This document shows, in pieces, positions 33,802 through 44,156 of a DNA stretch of 64,000 nt. The stretch's first letter is position 1, and each line of letters starts with the position of its first letter. A model generated the notes under the pieces. The model was not told the origin of the DNA. It saw only the letters and a list, made by a program, of their open reading frames with translations, and made no database searches. The DNA lies in NCBI RefSeq assembly GCF_020509005.1, contig NC_063024.1, forward strand, positions 496,001 to 560,000, in the 5' to 3' direction. The DNA comes from Fulvia fulva (Eukaryota > Ascomycota > Dothideomycetes > Mycosphaerellales > Mycosphaerellaceae). The position numbers were made by a program, and so were the translations under genes.

Positions 33802-34577
33802 ATGGCAGACCACAGCTTCAGAACAAAGCGCAGACGCAGAGAAGCAGAGGCACAAGAGAACGTGAACAAGCTTCTGAAGTAAACACCTATACCTGCTCCA
33901 TCTGATGTTCATACTGATTTCCGATGCAGGCTATCTGAGGAAGATGTCATCTACGTCAAAGTCGGCGAGTTCGAGCCCAAGACTTTCCTCGTACACAAAG
34001 ACGCTTTCTGCAAGCAGTCTCCTTTCTTCAAAGACTTCTGCGAGACGAACATCAGGCACCACGGACGGTTGGAGCTCATACTTTCGAGCACCCTCCCTGA
34101 GATCTTCGAGAAGTACATGAGCTTGGTATACACCAAACATCACAAGCTCGATGAGGCTGCAGAAGCAAGTGAAGGACTGCAAGCTGAACATCCTCGCTAC
34201 AATAAGCGCAAGCTCTACATCCGCACCATGGTCAATCTCTGGTTTTAGGGAATGCCCTCCAGGACAACGACTTTAAGAACGAAGCCATGCGACATCTCGT
34301 GGACTTGCAATTCCAGAGCGTTCTGTAATTGGTGGACGACGTTGGACTGCTCTTCTTTATTGCATCACACACCACATTCCAGTCGCACCTCCGTTGCTGG
34401 TTGGTGGACTCCCTCGCACAGCTCATGGCTAAAGTCTCCATCAGTGAGGATAGTCTCAACAAGTGGCCTCAAGATATTGTTGTGAGTGTCCTCAAGAAGC
34501 TGGCCGTGCGGGTCCACAGCAGGGTATACGATGAGCCTTCGTTCCTGGGTGAAGTGAAGCAGTACCTGGAGGACTGA
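33802..34577 (+). pseudogene. BTB/POZ gene 2, inactivated by a frameshift and a premature stop
   Basis: Same layout as gene 1: a basic exon 1 (33802-33878), a 51-nt phase-2 intron and exon 2 from 33930. The BTB core is intact (FLVHKDAFCKQSPFFKDFC, then SLVYTK). At about 34243-34247, after NLW, one base is missing compared with the paralogs (gene 3 reads DLWSLG there), giving TAG at 34246. In the shifted frame the text continues with paralog-like sequence but meets TAA at 34326, probably from CAA. The last 83 codons to 34577 are again open. Two independent lesions argue against a sequencing slip. Confidence 0.85.
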
Positions 34578-35191
34578 GCAGTCCGGAGCAACGCTCTGCG
34601 AGAGTCCGCTGAGATGAAGCGATGATCGATTACGAAGGCTTCTATACAGAGTGATCATTTTGGTCGATAAACGACAGGACAGATATCAGCAGGTGCAGAC
34701 GGAGGAGTCGCATGGGCAGATACTTTCCTCTCTCTTAAGGAGAATAAGGGCCTTACCTGTCGTGGATGAGTAGCGTGCAATCTTGCACCTTGAGAGATAG
34801 TCGTTACTTTCAGAAGCCGATCTTGTCCCGCTGGTCTCGAATGGCTCGTAGACAGTCTTCATTGGTACATCTCATACATGAGTTTGTTAGTGTAGGGTTT
34901 TGCTTTGCTTGTAACTGGTATAAATCCTACGGTCAGATGCGCGACCCACGTGGCGCGTGCGTACGCTTGTGCTCTTGGCAGCACATGTGCCCCTTGAAAT
35001 CGTAGCACTTCGTATTGTCCCTCGTAATCTGCGCGATTTCGAGGCTTCCTACCAGTAGGAGATAGCCAGGTACTTTGGTACATCCCAAGTTAGTTGTACG
35101 CCAGGTATTATCAGGCTGCGCTTATGCATCTAGCTGTACATCTACACTACACCCCCTGAATCTCGCGCTGACAAAGTAAGTAGGTTGACAG
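34578..35191. other. Spacer between BTB genes 2 and 3; the expected first exon of gene 3 is missing
   Basis: About 600 bp. A TATAAA lies near 34919. A basic leader exon like those of genes 1, 2 and 4 was looked for upstream of 35192 and not found. Confidence 0.45.
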
Positions 35192-35874
35192 AAGCAAACA
35201 GCATCCGCGTCACGCTTGGAGATCGCAGCAAGGACGCATGCATCGTACACGGAGAGATCATCCGCGAAAGATCCGGACTCTTCAGCGCGGCACGCTCGTC
35301 TCACCGACCCGATGAGTGCATGAATATTGATCTCCCCAACGTACACCCTCAAGTCTTCCAGCAGTATGTCGACTGGCTGTACAATCGGTCCACCGAGCTG
35401 GAGACAGACCTCATGGACATTTTTCACTCCACCCGAATCGAAGATTCCGGCTGCAATCAACTCTACAAATACGATGCGAACCATTCCAAAGTACATGCGG
35501 TGGTAGATCTCTGGTCCTTAGGTGCTATGCTCAGAGACTTTAAGTTCCAGGATCAAGCTATGCGTAGTTTCTTCCGCCTGAAGACGCCCTGGACGACCAA
35601 GTGCAAAGCGTTGCAAGACCAAGTTCTCTACCACTGCACTCCCAACTCTGCTTTACGACGATTGTTCCTGGACCTCCTAAATCGTCGCTTGGCAATTGAC
35701 AGGGTGGAGGAGGCAGATATGGAGAGTTTGCCGAAGGACGTTTTGGTGCATCTGTTGAAGAGGCCAGCGACCAGGAACTGGGAGTGCGAAGGCGAACAGG
35801 TGCTGCAATCCCCAGAGGTTGAGTCGTACCTTGACAACATCCATGAAGGCCATGAGGAAGTGAGTGGCACATAG
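35192..35874 (+). CDS. BTB/POZ gene 3, no recognisable first exon
   Basis: The frame opens just after a TTGACAG acceptor-like site. It encodes a BTB domain (IRVTLGDRS, IVHGEIIRERSGLFSAA, YVDWLYNRS) and the helical C-terminal part with the paralog motif VVDLWSLGAMLRDFKFQ. The first in-frame ATG is at 35320, inside the BTB domain, which would lose half of it. The acceptor phase also differs from genes 1, 2 and 4. The gene is probably 5'-damaged, or its first exon has diverged beyond recognition. The body itself has no stop. Confidence 0.6.
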
Positions 35875-36064
35875 AGCTGCCTAGAGGCCGTTGATCTAGC
35901 TTGTGCGAGTGCAAAGTGAAGTAAGGATGAGGTACTCACTTCTAGTAAGCACATGCTCAAGCACATAGCGGCAGTACATAACCTCTTCAGCCTTACATGA
36001 TCACACTTCAACACAACACTTGAACCACGTGGACACACCACTACAACTAGGCATACCATTCACC

Positions 36065-36861
36065 ATGACTGAAGTCTTCAAGAACCTCAAGCGCAAGGTA
36101 GAGTCCGATGAGGATCGTGTCAACAAGCTCGTGAAACTGGCAAAGTATGTCGTCTCCTCTAGCTTCAAGTGATCTACTGACCTGTTAGGAAAAGACTGAA
36201 GCCTACGACCGCCATCGTCGTCAAATTCAATGACAACACCAAAGACTCTCGAATCGTGCACAGGCAGATTGTCTGCAGTCACTCACCCTGTATCAAGCGC
36301 CTAGTTCCTGCACGCATCAGCTACGACGACTATCAGATCGTCGACTTGAGATTCCACGAGATCACTCCCACTCAGTTCGACGTCTATGTCGATTGGGTGT
36401 ACGCTCAACAAACCGTTGCCCTGGACGGAGCTATCGCCCTGCTCGCTGATGAGCAAGCACCCAAGGACTGCAAGATGGCCGAGCACATCGACCACAGGAC
36501 CATGCACGTCCTCGCCGACCTCTGGAACGTCGGCGGTAAGCTACAAGACTCTGACTTCCAGCGCGAGATCATCAAAGCCATCTGTCGAGTCCCAATCGAG
36601 TCACGCGTCTCGGCGACGAAGTGCAAAGTTCTTCGCGGCGTGATGCTGGGTGGCACAAGCGCTAAGTCAACTCTACGTCGAGTGTGCCTTGATCTGATGG
36701 AGCATCGCATTGCCAGCGTGGAAGACGCAGAGCTGAAAACATGGACAAAGGACGTAGTGATCGACCTCATGAAGAGATCGGCTGCGAGGGCTGAGGTTCC
36801 TGTCCCGGTCGCGGAGATGTATGTGGAGCCAGTCGCTGCTCCAGTTGCGGAGACCAGCTAA
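36065..36861 (+). CDS. BTB/POZ domain protein 4 of the tandem cluster
   Basis: Two exons (36065-36144 and 36189-36861) with a 44-nt phase-2 intron at the shared position; 250 residues. The basic leader exon reads NLKRK...NKLVKLAK. The BTB part is divergent (IVVKFNDNT, IVHRQIVCSHSPCIKRL, YVDWVYAQQ). The helical C-terminal half has HVLADLWNVGGKLQDSDFQ, as in gene 3, and ends in a Val/Ala/Pro-rich tail. The frame is intact and this is probably a working gene. Confidence 0.85.
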
Positions 36862-37177
36862 GTATGCCATCCTAAGCACCATGAGGTTGAAATTGGAGAG
36901 CTCAGGCTGATTGGAATGGCCAGACCGCGAAGCACACGAGCCCGGGGATGGTGCTTCGTGCTGCTGCGAATGAGTGTCTCCAGATCGACCTTACCAGCTC
37001 AAAGCTGAGGACTGACCATACTGAAACTCGTAACAGCGAGACGAGATGTACAATGAGCGGGCGTACGATCCAGTCGTAAGGAGGCTAATTCTGCATTCAT
37101 TCGAGGTCATTCGACGACCACTATCCTAGAACTGCGCCTTACATCAGTGACAGACATAGCATGCATCAGCTTACATG
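36862..37177. other. Convergent intergenic region, nothing recognised
   Basis: About 315 bp between the 3' ends of BTB gene 4 and the unknown serine-rich gene. No gene or repeat was seen. Confidence 0.4.
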
Positions 37178-38988
37178 CTACCGTTGATCATTGTTAGACC
37201 TTCCATCCTTCCCACCCAACTGTAGCGTCTCCTCATTACTCTGCCTCACCTTCACCAACCCCGCCTGCGCACTCTGCTGCTGACTCGCCCGGCTCGCCAG
37301 CTTCTCATCCACCGCCGCCTTCCCACCCCGATTCCGCTCGTAACCCGGCACTCCAAAACTCTGCCCGCGACTCGAAAGCTTCGACGTCGTACCCGAACCA
37401 CTGCGACTACTAACCTTCTCACACCCCGCCGCCTTGACCATCGGATCTTGCGAGCAATCCGGCAATCCGATCGATACGCCTCTACTCAGCGGAGGGCTGA
37501 GATCGGCATGGATCGTGGTGCGACAGACCTTCGAGTCCCGGGGCGAGCCGGAGAGTGCGCGGTCTGTGATGCTGTCGCGCATATCTCTGGAGCGGTTGAA
37601 TTCACTGGAGAAGGAGTTGTTTTCGCGTTCGAGAATTTCGCCGGAGCTGAAGTCGCGGCCTGGACGGCCTGTGCAAGGGCGTGAGTATGACAACGTGTTG
37701 GCTCTTGCGTCCATCTCGTCGTGGTGGGCTTGGAATTTGTCTTTGATGTGTTCAATGATATCCTCTTGTCGCGTGAGATTCGGTGTAACGCTTGTTCGTA
37801 ATCTGCAGCCTGTTGGTTTCCGCTGGGAGAAGTAGTCATCTTCTTGCGCTAGGCCGCTGAGGTCTGTAGGAGTCGAGACTTCCCATTTGGGTCCGTATGC
37901 GGCAGACGGGGTCTTATGACGGTTCTTGCTCGCGTCATCAAAGTTCCATAGCGACAGCTCTGATGCAAGGGCGCCTCGTTCTCGGCGCTGTGCGCCAGGT
38001 GTCAGCCTATCTTGCGTGGTTGCTTTTTGCTGATGACGCATACCTTTTCATGCCATTCGAGATCTTTCCAATTGTTATGTTCTGATCTTGAGGCGGTGTT
38101 ATCGCAGTGTGAGCTGTCTCGACTTGACTTTTTTGCTTTCCATGGTTTCCCCAGCTCCGAAGCTTGGTTTGTCTTGATTTGCATTGGGGCAGCTTTCTCG
38201 TTGGTGGAGTTCATGGCCTTATCAGTCTTGGTATTGTAAGATTCAAGACTTGAGCTGCTGTACTGAAACATTTTGTCGATCGCAGGTGATTCCATGCCGG
38301 TCTGGAAAGGGTCACTGCGCTCTCTTGGCGACAGCGGAAACCTGTCCACGGCTTCAACAGGACCTGGAGTTAGGATTGATGCGCCAGCGCGAGGTTCGAG
38401 CAATTCAGCTGCAGCGGCCGTAGCGACTACCGCTTCGTAGCTCTTCAGCTGTGTCTGATTTACACAGTAGTCTGCCCACAATTTGGCTATGGTGCCATCG
38501 TCGCGGAACGTGACATTTTCTTCGAACGAATGCTTGTCAGGTGAGACATCTGGCAGTATGCCAGGCCTGACCATGCTCGGCATTCCCTCATCGATGCAGC
38601 TGGCTGGACTTGTGTCCTCGCTCGCTGGACTGCGATCTGTTTCGGAGAGACTGCTGATCGTATCTGACGAAGACGACCGGGCGAACGATACGCCGTTCGC
38701 AGGTGTCGCAAATTGCATGAGCGCGGGAGACGGCTCGCAGAGGTGCTTCGAAACTCTTTTCATTCGATAGAACGATGGCGAGATGCCATCGCAAATCGCG
38801 CGGGTCGATGCCGCATCCGAGCCTGGACTTACATCACGCCGGCTCGCTGTCTTGGTCCGTCTCAGAGGCGTGAGTGCTTTTGGTATGCTCAACCGCAGCC
38901 TTGCGAATCGACCACGTCTGTCCTCCGTAGCAACTCTGTGCAACCCCTCATCGACACTGTTAAGGCAGTCATCAGCTTGTTTCGTCAT
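37178..38988 (-). CDS. Hypothetical serine-rich fungal protein
   Basis: No family recognised. Two exons, 38988-38044 and 37987-37178, are joined by a 56-nt intron (GTATGC donor, GCTGAC branch site, CACAG acceptor), giving 584 residues. The protein is hydrophilic and rich in Ser, Arg and Thr, looks largely disordered, and has no membrane segment. A short helical block (LWADYCVNQTQLKSYEAVVATAAAAELLEP) near 170-200 and a charged block (IIEHIKDKFQAHHDEMDAR) are the most structured parts. A further 5' exon (39161-39015, starting MSDDEAIDFDAL) is likely, because a good donor and branch site follow it, but its phase does not fit the start of the next exon. Confidence 0.6.
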
Positions 38989-39014
38989 TTACCGCATCGC
39001 GCAGACATATCTAC

Positions 39015-39161
39015 CTCGACGGTCTCTCCATGGTCATGTAGTATCTCCTTGGTGTATCGTGGGTAGTGCTTAATGTGGTCTATGTGGTCTTGCTGCAGCC
39101 GCGTCGCGCGAGTATCGAGGAAGTGGAGAGCGTCAAAATCGATGGCCTCATCATCAGACAT
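39015..39161 (-). CDS. Possible upstream exon of the serine-rich gene
   Basis: An open stretch from an ATG (39161) to a GTAGAT donor after GAG (39015), 49 codons, acidic and His-rich. A GCTGATGACTG branch region and TTAACAG acceptor lie about 45-55 nt downstream, just inside the serine-rich frame. Joining them is out of phase, so either the donor differs or this is a separate small ORF. Confidence 0.3.
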
Positions 39162-39484
39162 CGTCCAGCAGCGTCGTGCTCTGGAACAATCAACCAGCAT
39201 CATGGTACCGTCAACGTGGTAGCAGGAAGACCTTTAGGATGCTGCTGGTTGGTGACATGGTTCCACTGTCGTCCTGAGCGGGGTTTGAACCAGACCGCAA
39301 CAATCCGGAGGTAAGCTATGGCATCATGGACCATTCTACGATTATCGCCTGATAGCGACTCGAGCAAACTCGAAAAAGCGGCAGTAGTCGTCCTCCCTCA
39401 ATGCAGAGGCGTCTCGTGACATAGATGGCACCACTGAACAGGACTTCGTGCCGCCCTGTCCACAAATCAATCGCCAAATCTCAC

Positions 39485-40201
39485 TCAAACATCCCCCTCA
39501 CCGATCTTCTCAATCGCCTCAGACCCCTCTAACCCATCCCCAAACCTCCTAACAAAAGACCGCGCCGCCCATTCCACATCCACCGTCTTCCCACGCCCCA
39601 CCATCTGCTGCAAATTGGTCGTCTTCTTCCCTTCCAACCCACACGCCACAATCCTCTCAAACCATCCCATCTCTGTGCTCAGATTCAATCCGATTCCATG
39701 ACTCGTGACATTCCGTCTAAGATGCACTCCCAGCGCACAAATCTTATGTTCTTCGTCCGTCCAGATTCCTGGGTTGTCGGTCCTTACCGCCTGGACGTTC
39801 CACCCGGACTTGAGGATGTCGATGACGCACTGTTCGAGGTAATTGACGTAGCAGCGAGGTGAGAGGTTGTGGCGTTTCAGGTCGATGATGGGGTATACGA
39901 CGAGTTGGCCGGGTCCGTGAAAGGTTGTTTGCCCGCCTCGGAGGGCCTCGTGGAAGGAGGCTGTGCCGTGGGGAGTAGATGCGGTCAAGTAGTCGATCTG
40001 GTCTCGGGAGAGATTTCCTACTTCTCGCCGGCCGCAGGTGTAGACGGGGTGGAACTGGGCTGTGATTATGGTAGGTTGTGGGGGCGGGACGGTCTTGGGC
40101 GAGGCTTTGTGGGCGAGGAGGTTGGAGACGAGGGTTTGTTGTAGTTTGTCGGCGTGGAGGTAGGAGGTCAGGTAAGGGAGGTGGAGGTGGCGCAGGATCA
40201 T
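39485..40201 (-). CDS. LIP2: Lipoyl(octanoyl) transferase, mitochondrial (LIP2/LipB)
   Basis: Transfers the octanoyl group from acyl carrier protein to the lipoyl domains of E2 and H proteins in mitochondria. One exon, 238 residues, normal for the family. Motifs: PVYTCGRRE (about 52-60), RGGQTTFHGPGQLVVYPI (about 88-105), the catalytic Lys in HKICALG (K153), TSHGIGLN (about 166-173), and the catalytic Cys in IVACGLEGK (C187). A clear mitochondrial presequence is not obvious. It shares a 163-bp divergent promoter with POP7. Confidence 0.93.
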   Translation of the reverse strand: MILRHLHLPYLTSYLHADKLQQTLVSNLLAHKASPKTVPPPQPTIITAQFHPVYTCGRREVGNLSRDQIDYLTASTPHGTASFHEALRGGQTTFHGPGQLVVYPIIDLKRHNLSPRCYVNYLEQCVIDILKSGWNVQAVRTDNPGIWTDEEHKICALGVHLRRNVTSHGIGLNLSTEMGWFERIVACGLEGKKTTNLQQMVGRGKTVDVEWAARSFVRRFGDGLEGSEAIEKIGEGDV

Positions 40202-40364
40202 GGTGTATGGGATTGTGAAAGGTAGTAGCAGGGAGGAATATGTTTAAGATGCGCCGGAGTCGAGTCCGGTGTCGACGGAGGAGCTTTCGGCTCGTGATGC
40301 TCGACCTTCTTTCGTGTATGCACAACATGAATCGATAACACAATCCCCATTCCACCGTACGCGT
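40202..40364. promoter_or_regulatory. Divergent promoter LIP2/POP7
   Basis: Only 163 bp separate the two start codons, so both promoters and leaders must overlap here. No specific motif recognised. Confidence 0.55.
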
Positions 40365-41090
40365 ATGGCGACCTCACCATCGCGTCCGATGGGCGTGCAA
40401 AAACGCCCCCGTAAGCAGCGCAAGTTGCAAGGCAAGAAGCTCGACCGCCTACCAGAAGATGCAACCGTCGCCAAAAGGCCACTCTTCCGCCCAGCTATAC
40501 CATCACCATACGCCGGAGCACAGTCCCAGAAAGTGGTCTATGTCGGTACAAAGACACCGTTCATGTCGGTCGTCAAACGAGCGGAGAAGCTGCTACACCT
40601 AGCCGACAAGCGTCAAGTTCAGTCTGCGACCAAGATCGTGCAAAATGATCGCAAGCAAAAGCGGAAGAGAGATGGAGATGAGATAGGAGACATCGCCAGG
40701 CAGGTGGAGAAACAGAAGAAGAGTAAGATTACCAGAGACGAAGACGATGGGCCAGAAGAAGTGGTCGTCAAAGGTACGGGCAAGGCCATTCCGAAGGTCA
40801 TGGGAGTAGGAAGTTGGTTCCAGCAGAGGGACGGAGAATATACGATCAGGCTGAAGACGAGTACGACGAGCTCTATCGATGATGTGGAATACACGAAGCA
40901 ACCCGAAGGAGCGGAGGATAGCACAGCAGCAGGTGCTGAAGATGGTACGGCTATGGATGGAGAGAGCCCGAAAGACGGTCGAGCAGCTGAGAAAGCTCCA
41001 CAGTCTGATGGAGCTGCCGCTGGCGAGGTCGTCGAAGAGACGAGGATACGCAAGGTCAGCATCTTGGAGGTATATGTGAGTCTGCGGTAG
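40365..41090 (+). CDS. POP7: RNase P/MRP subunit Pop7 (Rpp20-like)
   Basis: Alba-fold protein that binds RNase P and RNase MRP RNA with Pop6 in the nucleus. One exon, 241 residues from ATG 40365; the open frame upstream starts at a GTG and is not used. A basic N-terminus (RKQRKLQGKK) leads to RPAIPSPYAG and the Alba strand with YVGTKTPFMSVVKRAEKLL. After a charged insert come VVVKGTGKAIPKVMGVGSWF and YTIRLKTST-SSIDDVEY, and the chain ends RIRKVSILEVYVSLR. Two low-complexity insertions, one Lys/Arg/Asp-rich and one acidic Ala/Glu/Asp-rich near the end, make it longer than the yeast protein. Confidence 0.85.
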   Translation: MATSPSRPMGVQKRPRKQRKLQGKKLDRLPEDATVAKRPLFRPAIPSPYAGAQSQKVVYVGTKTPFMSVVKRAEKLLHLADKRQVQSATKIVQNDRKQKRKRDGDEIGDIARQVEKQKKSKITRDEDDGPEEVVVKGTGKAIPKVMGVGSWFQQRDGEYTIRLKTSTTSSIDDVEYTKQPEGAEDSTAAGAEDGTAMDGESPKDGRAAEKAPQSDGAAAGEVVEETRIRKVSILEVYVSLR

Positions 41091-41562
41091 GCTTCACCGG
41101 TGATACAATGATTATCGTGAAGTTGACGTTGCTTGCTTCAAAGATACCCATACAGCATGCTTAGGATGATGTCACTGCACTACCGAATGCTGTCCCCGTC
41201 GCGTCTCCACCGCGTGATTAACATGATGTTGCTGTCACATGTCAATGCTCGTTTTACATGTCTCAGCGATCAAGACCCCGGTCGAGGCCACGCGACAGCC
41301 TGCCCCACTTTTGGCTGTTCGTCATTCAGCAGCCGCAATGCACCCTCTTCCACCACTCACTCCGCAAACAAAACACCATTGTACATACCACCATTCCTCT
41401 ACACCGTAATCCACCCCTCTTGGAACCACCCTCAGCACCCCCTCGCAACCCCATCTCTCCGCCGACCCGCTGCCCAGAACAGCGCCCTCGATCTGCTGAC
41501 CCCAAGCACGATCGAAACCCTCAAACACTGGCCAAACACAAACAATTCGCAAGCTCGTCAGG
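41091..41562. other. Intergenic region between POP7 and the sorting nexin gene
   Basis: Tandem orientation. The second half is Pro/Arg-coding and C-rich, typical of a fungal 5' untranslated region. No exon recognised. Confidence 0.4.
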
Positions 41563-42204
41563 ATGCAGCGGATCGATCCCCGCCCCGTCGACACTCCAGC
41601 ACAACAACAGGCGCAAGACCAACAATCTCAAGGCCAGGGCCAGGGACAGGAGCAGAATGGTAGTACACGACAGTCGCAACTGAATCTCCCGCCGGGCTTC
41701 TCGAGTACGGGGAGAGAACCGCATACGCAGAGTTTTGAGGAGATCTATGGCGTGCCGGAGAATTTCTTAGAGATTGAGGCGAGTTTGTGTAGAGATGTAG
41801 AGGCTCGAAAGGGTGGGTGGACTGATTTGGTTGCGTGATTATAGGTAACAGACCCGCAAACGCACCAACCTTCCTCGAACCCGAACTCGCGCTATACTAC
41901 CTACCTGATTCGTCTGAGCACCAACATTCCCGCTTTCAAACTTCGCCGATCTGAGGTGCGGCGACGATACAGCGATTTCGAGGTGTTTAGAGATTTGCTT
42001 GAGAGAGAGTCGGCGAGGGTCAGTATACCACCTCTGCCGGGGAAAGTGTATCTGAACAGATTTGATGATGCGGTTATTGAGGAGAGGAGAAGGGGACTGG
42101 AGAGGTTCTTGAAGATTGTGGTGGGACATCCGCTTTTGCAGACGGGCAGTCGCGTGTTGGGCGGGTTTGTGCAGGATCCGAACTGGGATCGGAATGCGTG
42201 GTAG
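41563..42204 (+). CDS. SNX3: Sorting nexin SNX3/Grd19 (PX domain), apparent GC-AG intron
   Basis: Endosomal phosphatidylinositol-3-phosphate-binding protein that helps retromer recycle cargo to the Golgi. Exons 41563-41778 and 41845-42204; 191 residues. The N-terminus is Gln-rich. [13 protein letters not shown] leads into the PX domain, with [17 protein letters not shown] (lipid-binding RRYSDF), PPLPGK, a basic RR near the helix and the conserved end [12 protein letters not shown]. The intron runs from GCGAGT to ATTATAG (66 nt). With a GC donor the protein has exactly the family spacing (EIE-V-x-x-PQTH). A GT donor four bases downstream, with a later AG, keeps the frame but is one residue short. 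Confidence 0.92.
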
Positions 42205-42399
42205 AGGGAGAGGGAGGATACGAAGGTTCAGGTATGGCGCTACACGGGCTTGGGAGATGTAAACGTGGAATATGCTTCGTGGAAGAGGATTGTGGGTGGT
42301 CGTGTGGTGCTCCATGCACAAGTCGTTTTGTACTTGCTTAGAGCGTTTAGCGAATTATGATGTTTCTACACAGCTGACTCTCCCTTGTCGAGCAGTCAC

Positions 42400-43650
42400 T
42401 CAGTGGAACAAGCGACCGCCGGCGCTGCCCCTAAGCAGCGGTAGGAGTGTGGAGGCGAAGAAGAGGAAGAGGATCGGGGAGAGCGAAGAGCCCTACGGGA
42501 TCCCCGTTTCCGTAGGCCGCGTATGGGGTTCACGCCACTCCCCAAGGATGAGCTTCGTAGATCGGTTAGTAAGGAAGGACTGGACGAACGCGACGAGCCA
42601 ACCAGGTATGCCTTTCGCCCGGAGGTTGTGAAGCAGTCTAGCATAGGAGACCTTGTCGAACGCCCCTGAGATATCGAGTGATAGTAGGGTGGCGACCTGT
42701 TGTCGGCATGTTGCCCATATTGTGCGGACCTGCTCCGTAACGAGTTCTAGGGCCGTCGTGGTGGACCGCCCTGGCCGGGCTCCCATCTGCTCGGCCGGGA
42801 GGAGCTGGTGCTCCTCGGCTAGCTTAGAGATGCGGTCGGCCGCGATGCGCTCCAGCGCCTTCCCGATCGTGCTCAGTAGGGCTATCGGGCGGTAGGCCTT
42901 CCCGACGTCGTATCTAGCCTTGCCCTCCTTACGGAGGACGACTGTGCTCGAGCACCGGAAAGGGGTCGGTACGTAGGACTGCCGGAGGCATGTCGTGAAC
43001 AGCCCCGCGAGGTACGGGGCGAGCGTCTGGCGGCAGTATTTAAGGAATCGGTTCGGGATCTTGTCCGGTCCAGGGGCCTTGTCTGGTGGCGCTGCTTTTA
43101 GCACTGTTAGTACCTCCGCCTCTGTTACCTCTTGGCTAGTCTCGAGCTCTGTTGGGTATACGAAGCCCTCGATGTCGTCGAGCCGAGCCGTGACAGGAGG
43201 AGGGAAGAACGCTTCTTCTAATGCGTCGGCTCTGCCTTGCCAGGTTTCCTGGAGGATCCCTTGTCCATTGTGGATAGGCGGGAATTGTGGTGGTGGCGGC
43301 GGCGTCCCCGGCTTTCTCGTGCGCGCCCACTTAGTGAGCTTTCAGACCTTGCTCTGGTCTCCTATAGCTTCCCTAACGGCGTCGCGCCACGCGATATTGC
43401 CCTGGCGCCGGATGATCCTGCCCTTCTCGTTGTCTAATCGGCGGTATCGGGCGTATGCAGCGTCCTGTTTCGTCTCCTTCCACTGGCGCCTCGCCGCTGC
43501 CGTGGAGCGGACTGCGTCTGCGCATTCCTGTGACCAGGCTGGCGACGCGTACTTGGAGGGTCGGGCTTGGGGAATCCTGTCTCGGATCACTCCCGCGATG
43601 CACTGCTATAGGTTCTCTACTGCCGCGTCGAGTTCCGCCTCTAAGCAGAG
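42400..43650 (-). mobile_element. LINE-C: truncated non-LTR retrotransposon (reverse transcriptase fragment)
   Basis: On the minus strand the text covers the region before and inside a reverse transcriptase: PDKAPGPDKIPNRFLKYC, AYRPIALLSTIGKALERI, LSLDISGAFDKV, then GIP-stop-GSSLSPILFLFF. It stops just after that block, so both ends are missing. The Gln of the GIPQGS motif is TAG. A second TAG lies near 43608 and a TGA in place of Trp at about 43342. It is GC-rich, unlike LINE-A, so it belongs to another family. It begins about 200 bp past the sorting nexin stop. Confidence 0.85.
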
Positions 43651-43664
43651 GGAAGCCTGCAAGC

Positions 43665-43952
43665 ATGTCGAAGGGCGCTACAGCAACAGCATTGCAGACT
43701 TGGTCGACCGATATAACCGACATAGAGTCCTTCTTTTGGGAGCCCGCGCCATCGTCAAAGCATTCTGTAACCGTAAATACAAATAAGTCGAAGAGCATTC
43801 AACCGACACTGGACGACTTCTCACCCTCCAGCCAACCAAATCAGACAGATGCTTTGTTCCACAACAAAATCTTGAGGGATATCCATCGAGCCCCTCTCGG
43901 AGCATCTCTAAAGAACAATGCAATTTCGAGTCAATTCTGGCTCTTGTCATGA
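43665..43952 (+). CDS. Orphan ORF, possible truncated gene
   Basis: 95 codons from ATG to TGA starting right beside the LINE-C border. The protein is Ser/Thr-rich with a QPTLDDF stretch resembling, but not matching exactly, a PCNA-interacting motif. Not recognised. It may be a gene whose upstream part was displaced by LINE-C, or chance. Confidence 0.25.
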   Translation: MSKGATATALQTWSTDITDIESFFWEPAPSSKHSVTVNTNKSKSIQPTLDDFSPSSQPNQTDALFHNKILRDIHRAPLGASLKNNAISSQFWLLS

Positions 43953-44156
43953 TAGAGATCTTCAGCTGCTTAAGACAATCCTTCAGCGCGGCCTCAAACC
44001 TGCCTTCGCGGCTCATTGGCCGGGCCTGCATAGAACGCTAGCATAAACACCTAGTGCACTCGGCTTCCTCGATTGTCGCGTTAAACCGCGACGTTTTAAA
44101 CAAAACATTATATTAGGCAATAACGAAGCGCTTATATATAGTAATATAACGTGCTT

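Noticed and set aside
39240..39320. A tRNA-like T-loop text (GGTTTGAACC) on the plus strand
   Set aside because: The flanking bases do not form a T-stem, and no acceptor or anticodon arm was found on either strand.
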